Assembly: GCA_020137815.1 (NCBI GenBank)
Contig: CM035352.1
Span: 641,675-705,674, forward strand
From: Hormiphora californensis
Lineage: Eukaryota; Ctenophora; Tentaculata; Cydippida; Pleurobrachiidae
DNA length: 64,000 nucleotides
Reading direction: 5' to 3'
The position numbers were made by a program, and so were the translations under genes. Below, piece after piece: positions 1-11,900 of the stretch; the stretch's first letter is position 1; each line of letters starts with the position of its first letter. Below the pieces are notes generated by a model that had not been told where the DNA came from, ran no database searches, and worked only from the letters and a program-made list of their open reading frames with translations.

Positions 1-395
<395 letters not shown>

Positions 396-573
396 TCTCA
401 GGGGGTGGTGGGAAGAGATATTGTTGGTACCCTAGTTTTGACAAAATCTCCCTTTTTTTCTAATTTTGCCTACCGAATCCCCTTTTGTTCTATCTTCTTT
501 TCCTAAAAGGTGAGAAGTAAAGAAATATAGTGTACAATACTCAGGTGTACCGACATTAACCAACAATACTCAG

Positions 574-3500
574 GTGCGAGTGATGTAAAGAAGCTGATAG
601 AGGCGGGGTATAACACCATAGAGAGTGTTGCGTATGCACCAAAAAAGGCTCTACTCCAGATTAAAGGTACACATGTCTAGAATTTCTTTATTGGTGTTCC
701 ACTCACAACCGACCAACACAATATCATTTCCATTACAGGTATCAGTGAAGCTAAAGCGGATAAAATCCTGACCGAATCAATGAAAAGATGTGCAATGGGC
801 TTCACAACTGCGACCGAGTTCCACAAAACCAGATCTGAGATAATCATGCTAACAACGGGGAGTAAGGAGCTAGATAAGCTACTAGGGGGTGGGATAGAAA
901 CGGGCAGTATCACCGAGATATTCGGGGAATTTAGGACAGGTAAGAGGGTGTTGTGGTATGGTAATTTCAGTTTGTACGGAACAGTGAAATTGTTCTCATC
1001 TTGTATTCTAAATTGCTTACTGACCCACAAAGTACAAACAATACAATTCACAAACAGAAATAGGCTCAGTTCAAAAATGTCATACATAATCTATCTATCT
1101 ACCCACTCCTAGATAATAAACTTCAACTCCTATAATGAACTCAATCTCCGCCTATAAATCGAGAATGGACGGTCATTGCTACATGGCCACATTGAGTTCC
1201 TAATGTTGGTCCAGTGATTTCTAGCAAGTGTAACCAGTGTCCCATCATCAACCTCCATCTTCCTCTCTTCTCCCCCTTGTTTAGAGCTGGACAAGAAGTT
1301 AAATGTCAGTCTTGTGTTTCCATAGCGTTCTAGAGCGAGAGTAAGGGCCTCACTTATCTCATCATCACACAGGGAGAAATTAAATGTTTCAAGTAGATAG
1401 GGTAGCAGGGGAATCTTGTGTTTGACCATGAGAAGACCCACCAAGTGCTGCATGAAGTCTGGAACCATCTTGAACTCCACCACTATTACCATCAGAAAGT
1501 CCAGATGGGCACGTTTTGTTATCTCTGCTAGTAACCGGGGAATCTGTATCTTCAGGGGCATCTTTTTGTCAGGTACACAAGAAAGAAAGTGTCCCATGAA
1601 GTCTCTATTGCCGACCTTCAAAGCTAGATCCAACCCGAGAGTACCAAACTTCCAATATGAGGGAAAGTTATCTGAGGGTGATGGGAGGTGTTCTTTATAG
1701 TACACCAGACAACCTTCAACCGCCCACTCGACCTTGAACACAGCTATCATTTTAACCAGATCGCTAAATACTTCGAAGTCGGTGGTATCAGTGACAGATT
1801 GAAGTGTCCCCGAATAACAGGCATCCACAAACATTCTTACAGCTGCCGGATCAAAATCAGAAACATCATGATCAAGCTCTCCCTCCTCCTCGATAATCCT
1901 CTTGAAGACAGGGGAGTTTCTAGCAATAATGTACGAGTTCACTGGATACTTGGTATTGTTACCCAGAATCATGTTCATGTTTCCGTGACTTACTGCAGAG
2001 AGGTATTTTGTACCAAAATTAACACCCTGTACCGAACCTTCTGTTGTAGGATGAGGATCAATGATTGAGAAAGTAACCACCAGATCACATTCTATATTTA
2101 CCACGAACTTTATTGACTCTCTCAGTGTGCCCGATTTAACCAAAACTGGATCTCCTTGCAGCAATATGACCACCGTGACATTGGGGTTGGCTTGATGTCC
2201 AGTTTCTACGTCATAACATTTCATCTTGAACCTCACACTTCCTGGTAGTGACTCATGAAAATGGGGGTTCACTATCGCTACCCATAACTTGCCTTCAGCC
2301 TCGTGACTTGTATAGAGACTACACTTCTGAAGGAGACTGGTCAGGGGTAGTCGTCGGAAGAATGTAATGGGACTCTTGAGAGGTGAAGGTTTTAGAGGTA
2401 CTGCTACTTTCTTTCCTATGAAATAGTCCTTAATTGATATCACAGCTACTATGGTAAACAGGTGAACTCCATCCTTGCACTTGAAGAAGTTAGCAAACCC
2501 AGCTGCATTGTCCATCTCTTTGTGCTCGCTGGAATAGGTGTACCTAAATTGAAACAAATAGGGTGTTAGTTGCTTGATGTTTTAACCCTCCTTTGCGTGG
2601 CGTGGAGAGAGAGAGAGAGAGAGGATCGAACAAGTTGTTTGAAGTTTTTTGAAGGATTTCTAATGTCAACAGATATTTTGTAGAAACATTCAACTCACCG
2701 GTCATTCTTCGTGATACGAGTTTGGGTTTCAGTCAACGAAAACTCCGCAGTACAGCTCCATTCTCGGATTGATTCCACTGGCGAGCAGATCAAATAGGCA
2801 GAAATCATGTCATCCTCGTGCCGGTCACATACAATACTCCACAGGAACCCCTTGAACACCACCTTCTTGCTAAATGAGCCCTTTGGACCAATTAGACGGT
2901 GAAACACATCGGAGAAAGTCGTGTTCATATCTTGGGTTGCTAGAAAAATAGTGGACTTATCAATTCAAAATAGTGTTGTGTAAATGAATAAACTAAACTG
3001 TATCACACAAGTCTGTGTTTAACAAGGCTGCATACTAAACTTATATGAGGCATAAACTCTGGCCACTGGCACGTTATTTCAGATACCTTTCTCCCAGCGC
3101 GCCGCTGGGAGAAGGTAGCTGTAGTTTATCCGCCAGTGGCGGATAAACTGGTTTAAATCACGACGACGATCCTGAGGCGTAGCCGAGGGAGAGGCGGAGG
3201 GGTTTAAACCAATAACGTGCCATTGGTCAGAGTTTATGGGTTATATACCCTGCTTTAGTTGTTTGTTTCAAGTATTACACACTAACAAGAGAGAGAACAC
3301 TAATCAAAACACACAAAGAGAACTGAGAAACAGTCAAAAACATCTCTCAATTGAGTGTATATTGTTTGGTAACAGTTACTAAGGAGAGAGAAAGAAATAA
3401 CAAGATATGGGGCATGCCAGACATAACACAGAGGAATTGAGATAGTGAAACAAAAGGGGAGATAAAGAGAGAGAAATTGACGGAATGTGTTGTTTCTTTC

Positions 3501-4056
3501 TCTCCAATGCAGTGTGCAACTCTTGCAAACAGTGTTCCCTCTGTATTTCAGTAAGAACTGATCATTTACACACACTTTGAATGTAACATAGGAGTTAATA
3601 ATAAACAGCCAGCCAGTGGGAAATAATCTGCCGCTGGACTGGCTGTATATTGAGAGCGCGCCAGTGGGACTTCTCGCCGCTGGCGGGTTATTTAAGTTAG
3701 CAGGGTATATAAAGCAGCAAATAAAGATAAGTGAACCACAAATTGCAGTTCACTTTTCTTATCATGTTGTCAGATCACATCACACACATCCTCCACAGGT
3801 AAAACGCAGCTGTGTCACACCTTAGCAGTCACCTGTCAACTACCTACTGATATGGGGGGTGGAGAGGGGAAGTGTCTATATGTCGACACGGAGGGAACCT
3901 TCAGACCGGAGCGGCTGCTAGCAGTTGCAGAACGGTATGGGTTGGACGGTGCTGCAGTGCTGGATAATGTTGCATGTGCTAGGGCATACAACTCTGATCA
4001 TCAAACACAACTCTTACTGCAGGTAACTAAATTTGTTTCACTGCCTCTTCTTTCTT

Positions 4057-4133
<77 letters not shown>

Positions 4134-4650
4134 CCACTTCCAGGCAAGTAACATGATGACTGAATCCCGGTACGCTCTTCTCGTTGTTGACAGTGCTATG
4201 GCCCTTTACCGGACTGATTTTAGTGGGCGTGGGGAGCTGAGTGCACGACAGATGCATCTCGCACGGTTTCTCCGTATGCTACTCCGGTTAGCAGATGAGT
4301 TTGGTGTTGCTGTGGTGATAACCAATCAGGTGGTAGCGCAGGTTGATGGAGCATCCGCTATGTTCAACGCTGATCCTAAAAAACCCGTCGGAGGTAGGTA
4401 GAGATATACTGTGGTCGAACTACATAGTAGTCGTATCATCCCAATAATACCTAGAAACTAATTGACAGCTCTCTAATACCCCCCTCCCCTCTCAGGAAAC
4501 ATCATGGCCCACGCCTCTACCACCCGGCTGTATCTCCGTAAGGGTCGGGGAGAGAACAGGATCTGTAAAATCTACGATAGTCCCTGTCTACCTGAAAGTG
4601 AAGCTGTGTTCTCAATTGGGAACGATGGTATTGGAGATAGCAAGGACTGA
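574..4650 (+). CDS. RAD51: RAD51 recombinase (5' end outside window)
   Basis: This is the eukaryotic RecA-family recombinase that forms the nucleoprotein filament for homologous strand exchange in the nucleus. Five exons are visible: 574-666, 739-939, 3799-4022, 4144-4393 and 4496-4650, all with GT-AG borders and matching phases. The translation runs from the N-terminal helix-hairpin-helix ([18 protein letters not shown]) through [10 protein letters not shown] and MGFTTATEF. The Walker A motif GEFRTGKTQ is split by the long second intron. [12 protein letters not shown] and the Walker B segment [12 protein letters not shown] follow, then [18 protein letters not shown] and the C-terminal [20 protein letters not shown]. 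The N-terminal exon or exons are not seen, so the gene is 5'-partial here. SARQ and the linker favour RAD51 over DMC1. The 2.9 kb intron carries an antisense gene, and the next intron carries a (CT)n tract. Confidence 0.96.
1130..2928 (-). CDS. MATH-BTB domain protein nested in RAD51 intron
   Basis: A two-exon gene on the minus strand (2928-2699 joined to 2543-1130) gives 547 aa. The donor GTGAGT and acceptor TTTAG join in frame, rebuilding the codon before YTYSSEHKE. Residues of roughly 10-150 look like a MATH/TRAF-like domain: a [11 protein letters not shown] strand, [11 protein letters not shown], then [17 protein letters not shown] domain at about 259-365 contains MNMILGN, the [14 protein letters not shown] dimer strand, [15 protein letters not shown] and a helical BACK-like tail. 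Proteins of this architecture (SPOP, worm BATH proteins) are substrate adaptors of Cullin-3 ubiquitin ligases, so that role is inferred. The gene lies wholly inside RAD51 intron 2 on the opposite strand. I do not recognise a one-to-one orthologue. Confidence 0.8.
3051..3238. repeat. Composite fold-back element in RAD51 intron
   Basis: The 28-base arms 3051-3078 and 3211-3238 are inverted copies with two mismatches. Inside are further palindromes: 3091-3111 (CTCCCAGC/GCTGGGAG), a perfect 12-base arm pair at 3123-3149 (AGTTTATCCGCC/GGCGGATAAACT), and GGTTTAAA/TTTAAACC at 3150-3210. This looks like a small non-autonomous fold-back transposon. It is not coding. Confidence 0.75.
3241..3712. mobile_element. 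Putative MITE with 14-bp terminal inverted repeats
   Basis: TTATATACCCTGCT at 3241-3254 is the exact reverse complement of 3699-3712, giving a 472 bp element that abuts the preceding fold-back. Subterminal palindromes near 3611-3685 repeat the CCAGTGG...CCGCTGG pattern of the neighbouring element. No transposase is present. A target-site duplication is not clear. Confidence 0.55.
4065..4131. repeat. (CT)n microsatellite in RAD51 intron
   Basis: A pure CT tract fills most of the 121 bp intron 4023-4143 and runs into the polypyrimidine tract of its acceptor. Confidence 0.95.
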
Positions 4651-4798
4651 GAAATGAACTGTTAATATAATGTGAGATGGAAAGACATTATTTAGGGGCT
4701 GTGAAGGGGGCCGGGGGAGGATTTTATTTTATATCTATAAATTATTAAGCTTGTTTTTATGTATTCTTTTGACGTATGAATGCAAGCATTTTGTGATA

Positions 4799-4804
4799 AA
4801 TAAA
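4799..4804 (+). promoter_or_regulatory. Poly(A) signal of RAD51
   Basis: An AATAAA hexamer about 150 bases after the RAD51 stop is the likely 3' processing signal. From there to 6,240 I see no supported gene; 5,900-6,165 has short repeats of the type CGCTATGCGATCC and TCCTCTAACCCG. Confidence 0.6.
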
Positions 4805-6059
4805 TTTAATTTAACCCATTTCGGAAAATGTTTCTTTTATTTTGTCGACATTGTATAATAAGATTATTAGAGGGGTTCGGGACAAAGTATTAACGCAACA
4901 CATCATACTTTTGCAGGCTCTTTTACCTCAAACCATTGCTACCAGAATAACTATACCAAAGAGGGATGAGGTGAGGATGGATCGCTCATCGTGCACTTTC
5001 AAGAATACTGACCGACAGAAAACACAGGTCTACTAGAAATAGTACAACCTGCCAGGGGGAGGGCTTTAGTATGGAGGACTGAGGGGTCTCCATGTGCATA
5101 GACTAGTCAAGTAAAGAGCGACCATTAATGAGTGGGTTTGTTGAATTTGTTTCACATGTTGCCTGTTTTACATATTGTTTTTCTCCTTCGGCTTACTTCT
5201 TTATCTCCTCTCTTTTGTAGGTTTTGGTACTTGATGGTGGTTACACAGACCCTGAAGTTAGGAGGAGGGACCCGGATCCTTCTTCGAGTGTCTGGAATTC
5301 CCTGATTGAGACAGTGTGTAAGTGTGTGGGCCACTGTCCCAGTTATGTCTCCCTTTTCTACCGCTCAGTTGGAACGCGCGAAGTGTTGCGTCTTACTAAA
5401 GCACACCGTGCAAATGTATCACTGTAACATACCCGCGGTTCATTTGAACAGTGTTGGCATCCCGCCATATTCTGCCATTATTACGTCACGACAATGATGT
5501 CATTACTTTTATTATTTTCAGACAACTTTATTTTCAGGAGAGTGGCTGACAGTTGGTATGAACATTGTCACACAGAACTCAAAGGATTCATCTCTACTGT
5601 AGTCTACAAACATACTCAGCTCAAATCTCAATACCATATTCTACATCAAAAGGTTATTATTAGTAAGTAGTTGTCTGTTAGAAGTATCCCTATTTGATGA
5701 TGTGATGATAACTGATGAGAGACACTATCCTATATTGCTGTACTGTCATGATATGACCATCATCACGAGACTCACAGCTTATCTTGTTGTTGTCTTGATT
5801 TGGTAATGGGGTGAAAGTTGTGAGCTTACGAACACACAGATTCATTCTATAACAATGATGTCTTCTCATCTCTATTCCCTCTATCTATCTTCTCAACACC
5901 ATTCTCTCAATCCAACACCGTCATATCGACAATCGACATGTGATACCGTTTCGCTATGCGATCCCAAAACCCATCCCCTCGTTATGAAGCCATCCGTTAC
6001 ACCCAGCTGTAGTTCGTGATATGTGATCCATTTCCCGCTATGCGATCCTCCCATCCTCC

Positions 6060-6185
6060 TCTCCTCTAACCCGGGGTAAAGGGGACCCTTGTGTCTCCTC
6101 TAACCCGTGGTAAGGAGACCTTGCTGTCTCCTCTAACCGGTAATATGACCTAGATAGAGGAGACCATGACATCTCCTCTAACCCC
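6060..6185. repeat. Short degenerate tandem repeat upstream of PIM-like kinase
   Basis: Four imperfect copies of a unit centred on CTCCTCTAACCC, followed by GGTAA and a GGAGACC-like stretch, lie directly 5' of the kinase start. They may be promoter or 5' UTR sequence. Confidence 0.6.
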
Positions 6186-6240
6186 CAACCACCTCTTATA
6201 CCCCCATCATGTCCTCCCAAACCATCCCCAACCATCTACA

Positions 6241-7053
6241 ATGTCTACAACTACATCCTTCTCCTCGCTCTACAAACTCTCCAGAAAACTCGGATCTGGT
6301 GGATTTGGTGCTGTCTACAAATGCTACGAACGCTCCTCTGGACTCTCCTTCGCTGTCAAGATTAATACCTGATTCCAAGTGCCGGAGGAAGACCTGGGAC
6401 TACCAAGGAGGAACGATACCTACCTGATGAGATAGTCCTGTGGAGGAGTCTTCCGCCATCCTAACATTATCCGTTACGTCCGACACTTCCTGGAGAACGG
6501 CACCTGGATGATAGTCATGGAATACTGCTCCGGATACTTCGACCTCTTCTCCTGGCTGAACGACCGTGGACGTGCTGTGTCTGAGAAACGAACTGCTGAA
6601 ATCCTGCTACAACTGACCCGAGCTCTAGCCTACTGTCACTCAGCCAAGGTGGATCATCGGGACATCAAGGACGAGAACATTCTTTACAATCCGAGGACCC
6701 GGAAACTGAAACTCATCGACTTTGGATCTGCCTCCAAGCTCTCCTCTACCTACAGCAAACTCCAGGGGACTGATATCTACCACCCTCCTGAGTTCCACTC
6801 TACCGGTACCTTCTCCTCTTCCTCCCTCCTGGTCTGGCAACTGGGATCCCTGGCCTTCATTCTCCTGAACGGACACTGCCCATATGAAGATGTGGACTCC
6901 ATCAAACTTGACCGACCTCTAGTCTGGATGAATGATACTCTCTCCTCCTCTGCAGTCCGATTCGTCCGGCGGTGCCTTCAACGGAAACCATCTGAACGAG
7001 AAACCCTTTCTGGACTCCGCTCCAGCTCCTGGTTGAGATCCTTCTCCGCCTGA
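6241..7053 (+). CDS. PIM-like Ser/Thr kinase, intronless, two frameshifts
   Basis: The intact lobes read as a CAMK-group kinase closest to PIM. They show a glycine loop GSGGFGAVYK and beta3 lysine in FAVKI near the start. Then come YCSGYFDLFSWLNDRGRAVS, the catalytic loop HRDIKDENI, LKLIDFGSASKL and a PPEF in place of APE. The IKDENI loop is the PIM signature. The frame breaks twice: after AVKINT at about 6,373, and again near 6,453. The middle 80 bases (RYLPDEIVLWRSL, holding the alpha-C glutamate) are readable only in another frame before HPNIIRYVRHF resumes. The two shifts compensate, so this is either a recent pseudogene or a gene with two base errors. Translation is drawn from the ATG at 6241; an upstream ATG at 6209 is in another frame. 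Confidence 0.75.
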
Positions 7054-7568
7054 ATTGTTGAATTATTGTTAATTTTATATTGCTTGAATTACAGTTAACA
7101 TGTCGTGTTTAAAACTTGTCAATGGGTAAACAGTGCACTCATGCTTGCGAAACCTCTCGCTGATCATCCTCGCCCTCTCTCTTCTCTCACGTTCCTCTCA
7201 CCGATCTCTCTATCCCTTGTGGATATCTCTCTTACTTGACAAACTCATTCTCTCCTTATTCTCGGTTTTGCTACAACGCATGACCGCACGTTTTATAATA
7301 TCGAAACCGTTTATAACTCTCTCTCTATATCTATTTAGATTTCTGATCTTACATCATCGCTTGATTAGGGTTTGTCTCTTGGCCAAGACATATTGGCCTT
7401 ACCTCATGATCGTCTCTATTTAAAAGAGACTCTATAAGTATAGAGAGAGAGAGAGGGAGATATGATCTATCATTCTATCGCTAATGAGCCACGTAATTCC
7501 TTCTCCTCTGGCCATTATCAACAACAGTCCGTTGTAGTGCTCGTTTACCTTACCTCTAAATAGTACCT

Positions 7569-7624
<56 letters not shown>

Positions 7625-7792
7625 TATCGATTTGTAACAGCCTATTGTACTGCTGAAGTATCAGTTTGCTAACTATTATCTGTATTATATACATGTATAC
7701 CCATACAAACAATTGATTACACCCGCTAAGATTTTAAAACCAACAACATCAGTATGAAGTGCCTTTCACCCCCCCCCCCCCCCCGTCTACAG
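7054..7792. other. Intergenic, with (CT)n and poly(C)
   Basis: I see no supported gene. A (CT)n tract spans about 7569-7621. A poly(C) run near 7772-7785 ends in CTACAG and looks like a splice acceptor for the next gene. Its upstream exon, if there is one, was not found. Confidence 0.6.
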
Positions 7793-8547
7793 ATGAGTAT
7801 GGGCTCAGGGGATGGTGACAATACACTAGGACTTCTGATTGAGCGATTCAAATCCGGTGACCCTGAGGTTGTCTACGAGAAAATAAAGGTACAAATATCT
7901 CTGACTGGTGCCTTTTCCGTTATTTCGGTTTCCCTCTCCCCTTCTTTGTAACGAGGTAATCCCTCCCTTGCCGGCGTTATTTCGCAACCGACCCTCCCTC
8001 AGAGTGCAGCTGAGCTAGCCCTTGACTCGATGGACGGTGACACACGACTGGGAAAGTACCCTGTATCAGGTCTTCCTGTACCGCATTGCAGTGTGGAGGA
8101 ACGACTCAGACCACTCAACCCCTTCTACAGGGAAAACCTCAAGGTATTTTTTCACCCTCCCCGCCCTCACAGCTCACTTTCATATCACGTATTTCAATTG
8201 ACATTGTTTCAGAAGCCCCGTTTCGTACCGACAATCGAGCCAGCTGTCGTTGCTAGGCGACCCATGTCTCAGGAAACTAACAAATCTGGTGGCTCCCCCT
8301 CACCTACTGGTCGATCACCACACAAACTCTTACACAGCTGCCCAATTGTTAAAAACTCAAGTGTAAGTTCTATTTTTTTCGGTTCTGTGTTGTTCCCTAA
8401 TTTAACACAGAAAGATGGCTTACTAATCAGCCCCTTCCCACACAGGAGAAAGCATTCAAGAAACGGACTTCGGAGATGCCTGTGTCATACAATGGTTTCC
8501 TTGCCTCCAACTCCATCCACAACCAAGATCCCCTAGAGTTCTACTGA
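7793..8547 (+). CDS. Unrecognised four-exon protein
   Basis: Exons 7793-7888, 8003-8143, 8213-8362 and 8446-8547 are all phase 0 with GT-AG borders and join into one open frame of 162 codons. The product is about 162 aa starting MSMGSGDGDNTLGLLIERF. Then come SAAELALDSMDGDTRLGKYP, LRPLNPFYRENLKKPRFVP and a Ser/Pro-rich linker (GGSPSPTGRSPHKL). It ends NSIHNQDPLEFY. There is no signal peptide or TM segment, and I do not recognise the family. The first exon follows a poly(C)-CTACAG acceptor-like sequence, so a 5' UTR or coding exon may lie upstream. An alternative acceptor at 8410 opens a different C-terminal frame ending near 8536; I prefer 8446 because the frame and the stop are cleaner. Confidence 0.6.
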
Positions 8548-8925
8548 GTGACAACAAGTGAGAGAGATTCATATCTTTGGTGTTTAGATCCATTATTGTG
8601 TTGACTGATAGTCAATGACTGTGTTAAAGATACTAAATTCTTTGGAAAGAAACTGCTACAAAGTACATTATGGTCCAACGACTTTTAGTGTATATAGTAG
8701 GATGATGGGACAGTGGACACAGTTCCAATAAGTTATTCAACTTATTATTAGCATGATTAGGCTATTTGTTTGGCTAAAAACCGTACCAAAAAATTTATAC
8801 TTATACATCTGCAAATACTTGTACATCTGCAAATCTCTATATTCAGATCAGATAAAATGAACTATAATTACTGTCTTTGTAGAACAATTACCCAACATTG
8901 TAATGCAGCTCCTCCTAGTCCTACA
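8548..8925. other. Convergent intergenic region
   Basis: This is the 3' flank shared by the unrecognised plus-strand gene and the minus-strand innexin. It is AT-rich with no coding signal. A TACATCTGCAAAT motif occurs twice near 8,804-8,836. Confidence 0.6.
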
Positions 8926-11900
8926 TTAGAAACGTTCATCAAACTCTAACGCTTCATTCCCAGACTCAAATTCTTGATCATCTCCATTCTCCGCCTCCTC
9001 ACTGTCACCCTCCCTCTTCAACAAGTTGACCAGTTCATTCAGTACATGCTCAAAAATCTTGGGGTTAACATTCCTTGCAATGACCTGGAGAATGACCCGA
9101 CCAGAGGTACCAGATTTCCTCCAAATCTCCGAATAATCAGGGACATCACGTAGGAAGGAGGTGGCGAGGAGGTGTCGATAGGATCCGGTTACAAAACAGA
9201 GGTTTGATATTGAGATTAGGAGGGAGATGAGGTTGATGAATACTGTGATGATGAGTCCACCCCAGAAGATTAGAAAGAGGTACTGGTTGATAACATTGGC
9301 TGGTAGGACACACATCCCTTGTTCCTCCTCCATTCCTAATCAGGGGGAGTGGGAGGAATTGTTAGTATTACTGGGACAATAATTGCCTGGTCTGGTTCCT
9401 TGGCATAACAATTCACAAACAAACAAACAAAAGAGTGAGAGATAGAACACAAGTGACCGAAAAAGTAATTCTATAGTACACACTACACACCTGTGGTGCC
9501 CCATCGCTTGATCTCACAAGCGGCCATCTTAGGAAACAACTTGTCCTGTATCAGAGTAGCATAGTCTGGACCCGGCTGAAACAGAAATATAATTACTATG
9601 GCAATACTGTCCCAATATATACAACCCTCGAGGGTCCTCCTAATCCTATGTGTGCTTGTATTTTGCAAACGGATCATATTAAATCTGGGGGATGAATCGT
9701 ACACTGTCTTGTTCGACCCTCCTTCCCCGCGTTTGAACAAATCAATTCATACAGTACTAGGCGACAACCCAGGGGTCGGTTGCATTGCAACTCACCTAAT
9801 ATATCCCATCCCCGGATTGTTTGAAACTTACCTCGTCCTCTTCTGTCGCCCAGAGCAGCCCAAACTCGATAAAACTACCAATATGGAACATTTTCTCAGT
9901 TAACCAGAATGTCATCAACACATTGATTAGATACATGATCTTGCTGCCAATAATGGTGAAGAAAAGTAGATGTTTCTCCACTCTCTTCCCAAAGTATTGG
10001 TCTGTATGGATGTATGCATGGATCCGGACATAGAGCCACCTGTAGGGGGGCGTTAGTTTGTTATGATTCATAGTTTAACATAGTATCATGAGTGGCTAAA
10101 TGATATGAAACGAATAAACCGCTAAAGAGAATATATTCACGTGGAAATATATATCAGTGCAGTGCCGCTCAGTTCTTTAGTATGATCTACTTAGTAAAAC
10201 ATCCAGTGTGCTCAGATGAGGTCGGCGGCGCCAGTCAGGATAAAACCGGATGCTGGATAGAAACAACTGACCACTAACCACTGTCAGCAGTGGATCATAG
10301 TGGTACTTGTTGAGTAAGGGGTACAGCTAGATCCTAGTGGTACAGCTAGATCCTAGTGGTACAGCTAGATCCTAGTGGTACAGTAAGATCCTAGTGGTAC
10401 AGCTAGATCCTAGTGGTACAGTATGATCCTAGCAGTACAGCTAGATCCTAGTGGTACAGTAAGATCCTAGTGGTACAGCTAGATCCTAGTGGTACAGTAT
10501 GATCCTAGTGGTACAGCTAGATCCTAGTGGTACAGCTAGATCCTAGTGGTACAGCTAGATCCTAGTGGTACAGTATGATCCTAGTGGTACAGCTAGATCC
10601 TAGTGGTACAGTAAGATCCTAGTGGTACAGCTAGATCCTAGTGGTACAGCTAGATCCTAGTGGTACAGCTAGATCCTAGTGGTACAGCTAGATCCTAGTG
10701 GTACAGCTAGATCCGAGTGGTACAGCTAGATCCTAGTGGTACAGCTAGATCCTAGTGGTACAGCTAGATCCTAGTGGTACAGTATGATCCTAGTGGTACA
10801 GCTAGATCCTAGTGGTACAGCAAGATCCTAGTGGTACAGCTAGATCCTAGTGGTACGATCTTTTGATCTTCGTCCGCTGGATCATGATCAACAGTTCTTA
10901 CATTGGGCTCTAAATTCAGCTAAATATAAGCCGCATCAAGTCGGCTATTGTTAAACTAATCTGACATGCATTATGAAAAACTCAATGATCAATATCATGA
11001 TAACATGATAGCATGTAGCAATATTATCTGTGTGTGACACACAGACTATACTAATTTGTAGGTTCGTATAGAACATGTATTCCCTTTTCAAAGGGTTCAA
11101 AGAGTACCTGGCAGCTTTCTGACACAGAATATCCAGATCTTCAGCAGTCTCAACAGGGTTATGAAGCATTGCAATGACCGGTTTTATATCTCCCATACCT
11201 ACAGCAAAGTTGTTGAGTTACTCAACAACAGCAAAGAGTTTCAGAATAATATCCTACATCACCATTTGCAGCATTGTTCCGTTGGGACAAGAGATAAGTA
11301 TTTTTTTTAAAACTATATATTTTCTCTCCACTTGGTCGCTCACATACCAAAGAATTTGAAGACCATGTAAGGTAGGAAGAAAGCACATGAGGAGGTCCAG
11401 AAGTAGAACGCTGTGAACTGGTACCAGGCATGATATACCCTGAAAAAGTGGTTTTCACACCTCAATTACTATTAATTTGGTTCATCTATCATTTGGTTCA
11501 TCTATCATGCTCTATTATAGGTTTCGACTTGACAGACTTCACTAATCACTGCCCATCGTTGGCAGGGGCAGTGTACTGTATCCTGTCGAATCTCAACCTG
11601 GTGATGTTTACAAAGGAACAGCGACCAACCTATGCAGTTTCTTGTGTTTGATTTCCGGGGGACAGGGTATAACCTTTTGTGTTTCCGGGTCATAGTCATC
11701 AAAACAGCCCGGTAAATCTTCTGGTACCACACCTAAGAGAAACATACGTCTTGTTTACCATAGAGGGATGAATATTTGTAAAGGAACATCTGACACTTTT
11801 TCGTCCGCTTCGCTGTGTGACTAGACGTATTACCTGGATTTGTAATGTTCTAACCCTCCCTTTGTACAGGACGTGCGAAACACAGTCTAGCTAGGCAAAC

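Noticed and set aside
5217-5427. Possible exon after TTTTGTAG at 5219
   Set aside because: No partner exon in phase and no recognisable protein; composition is unremarkable.
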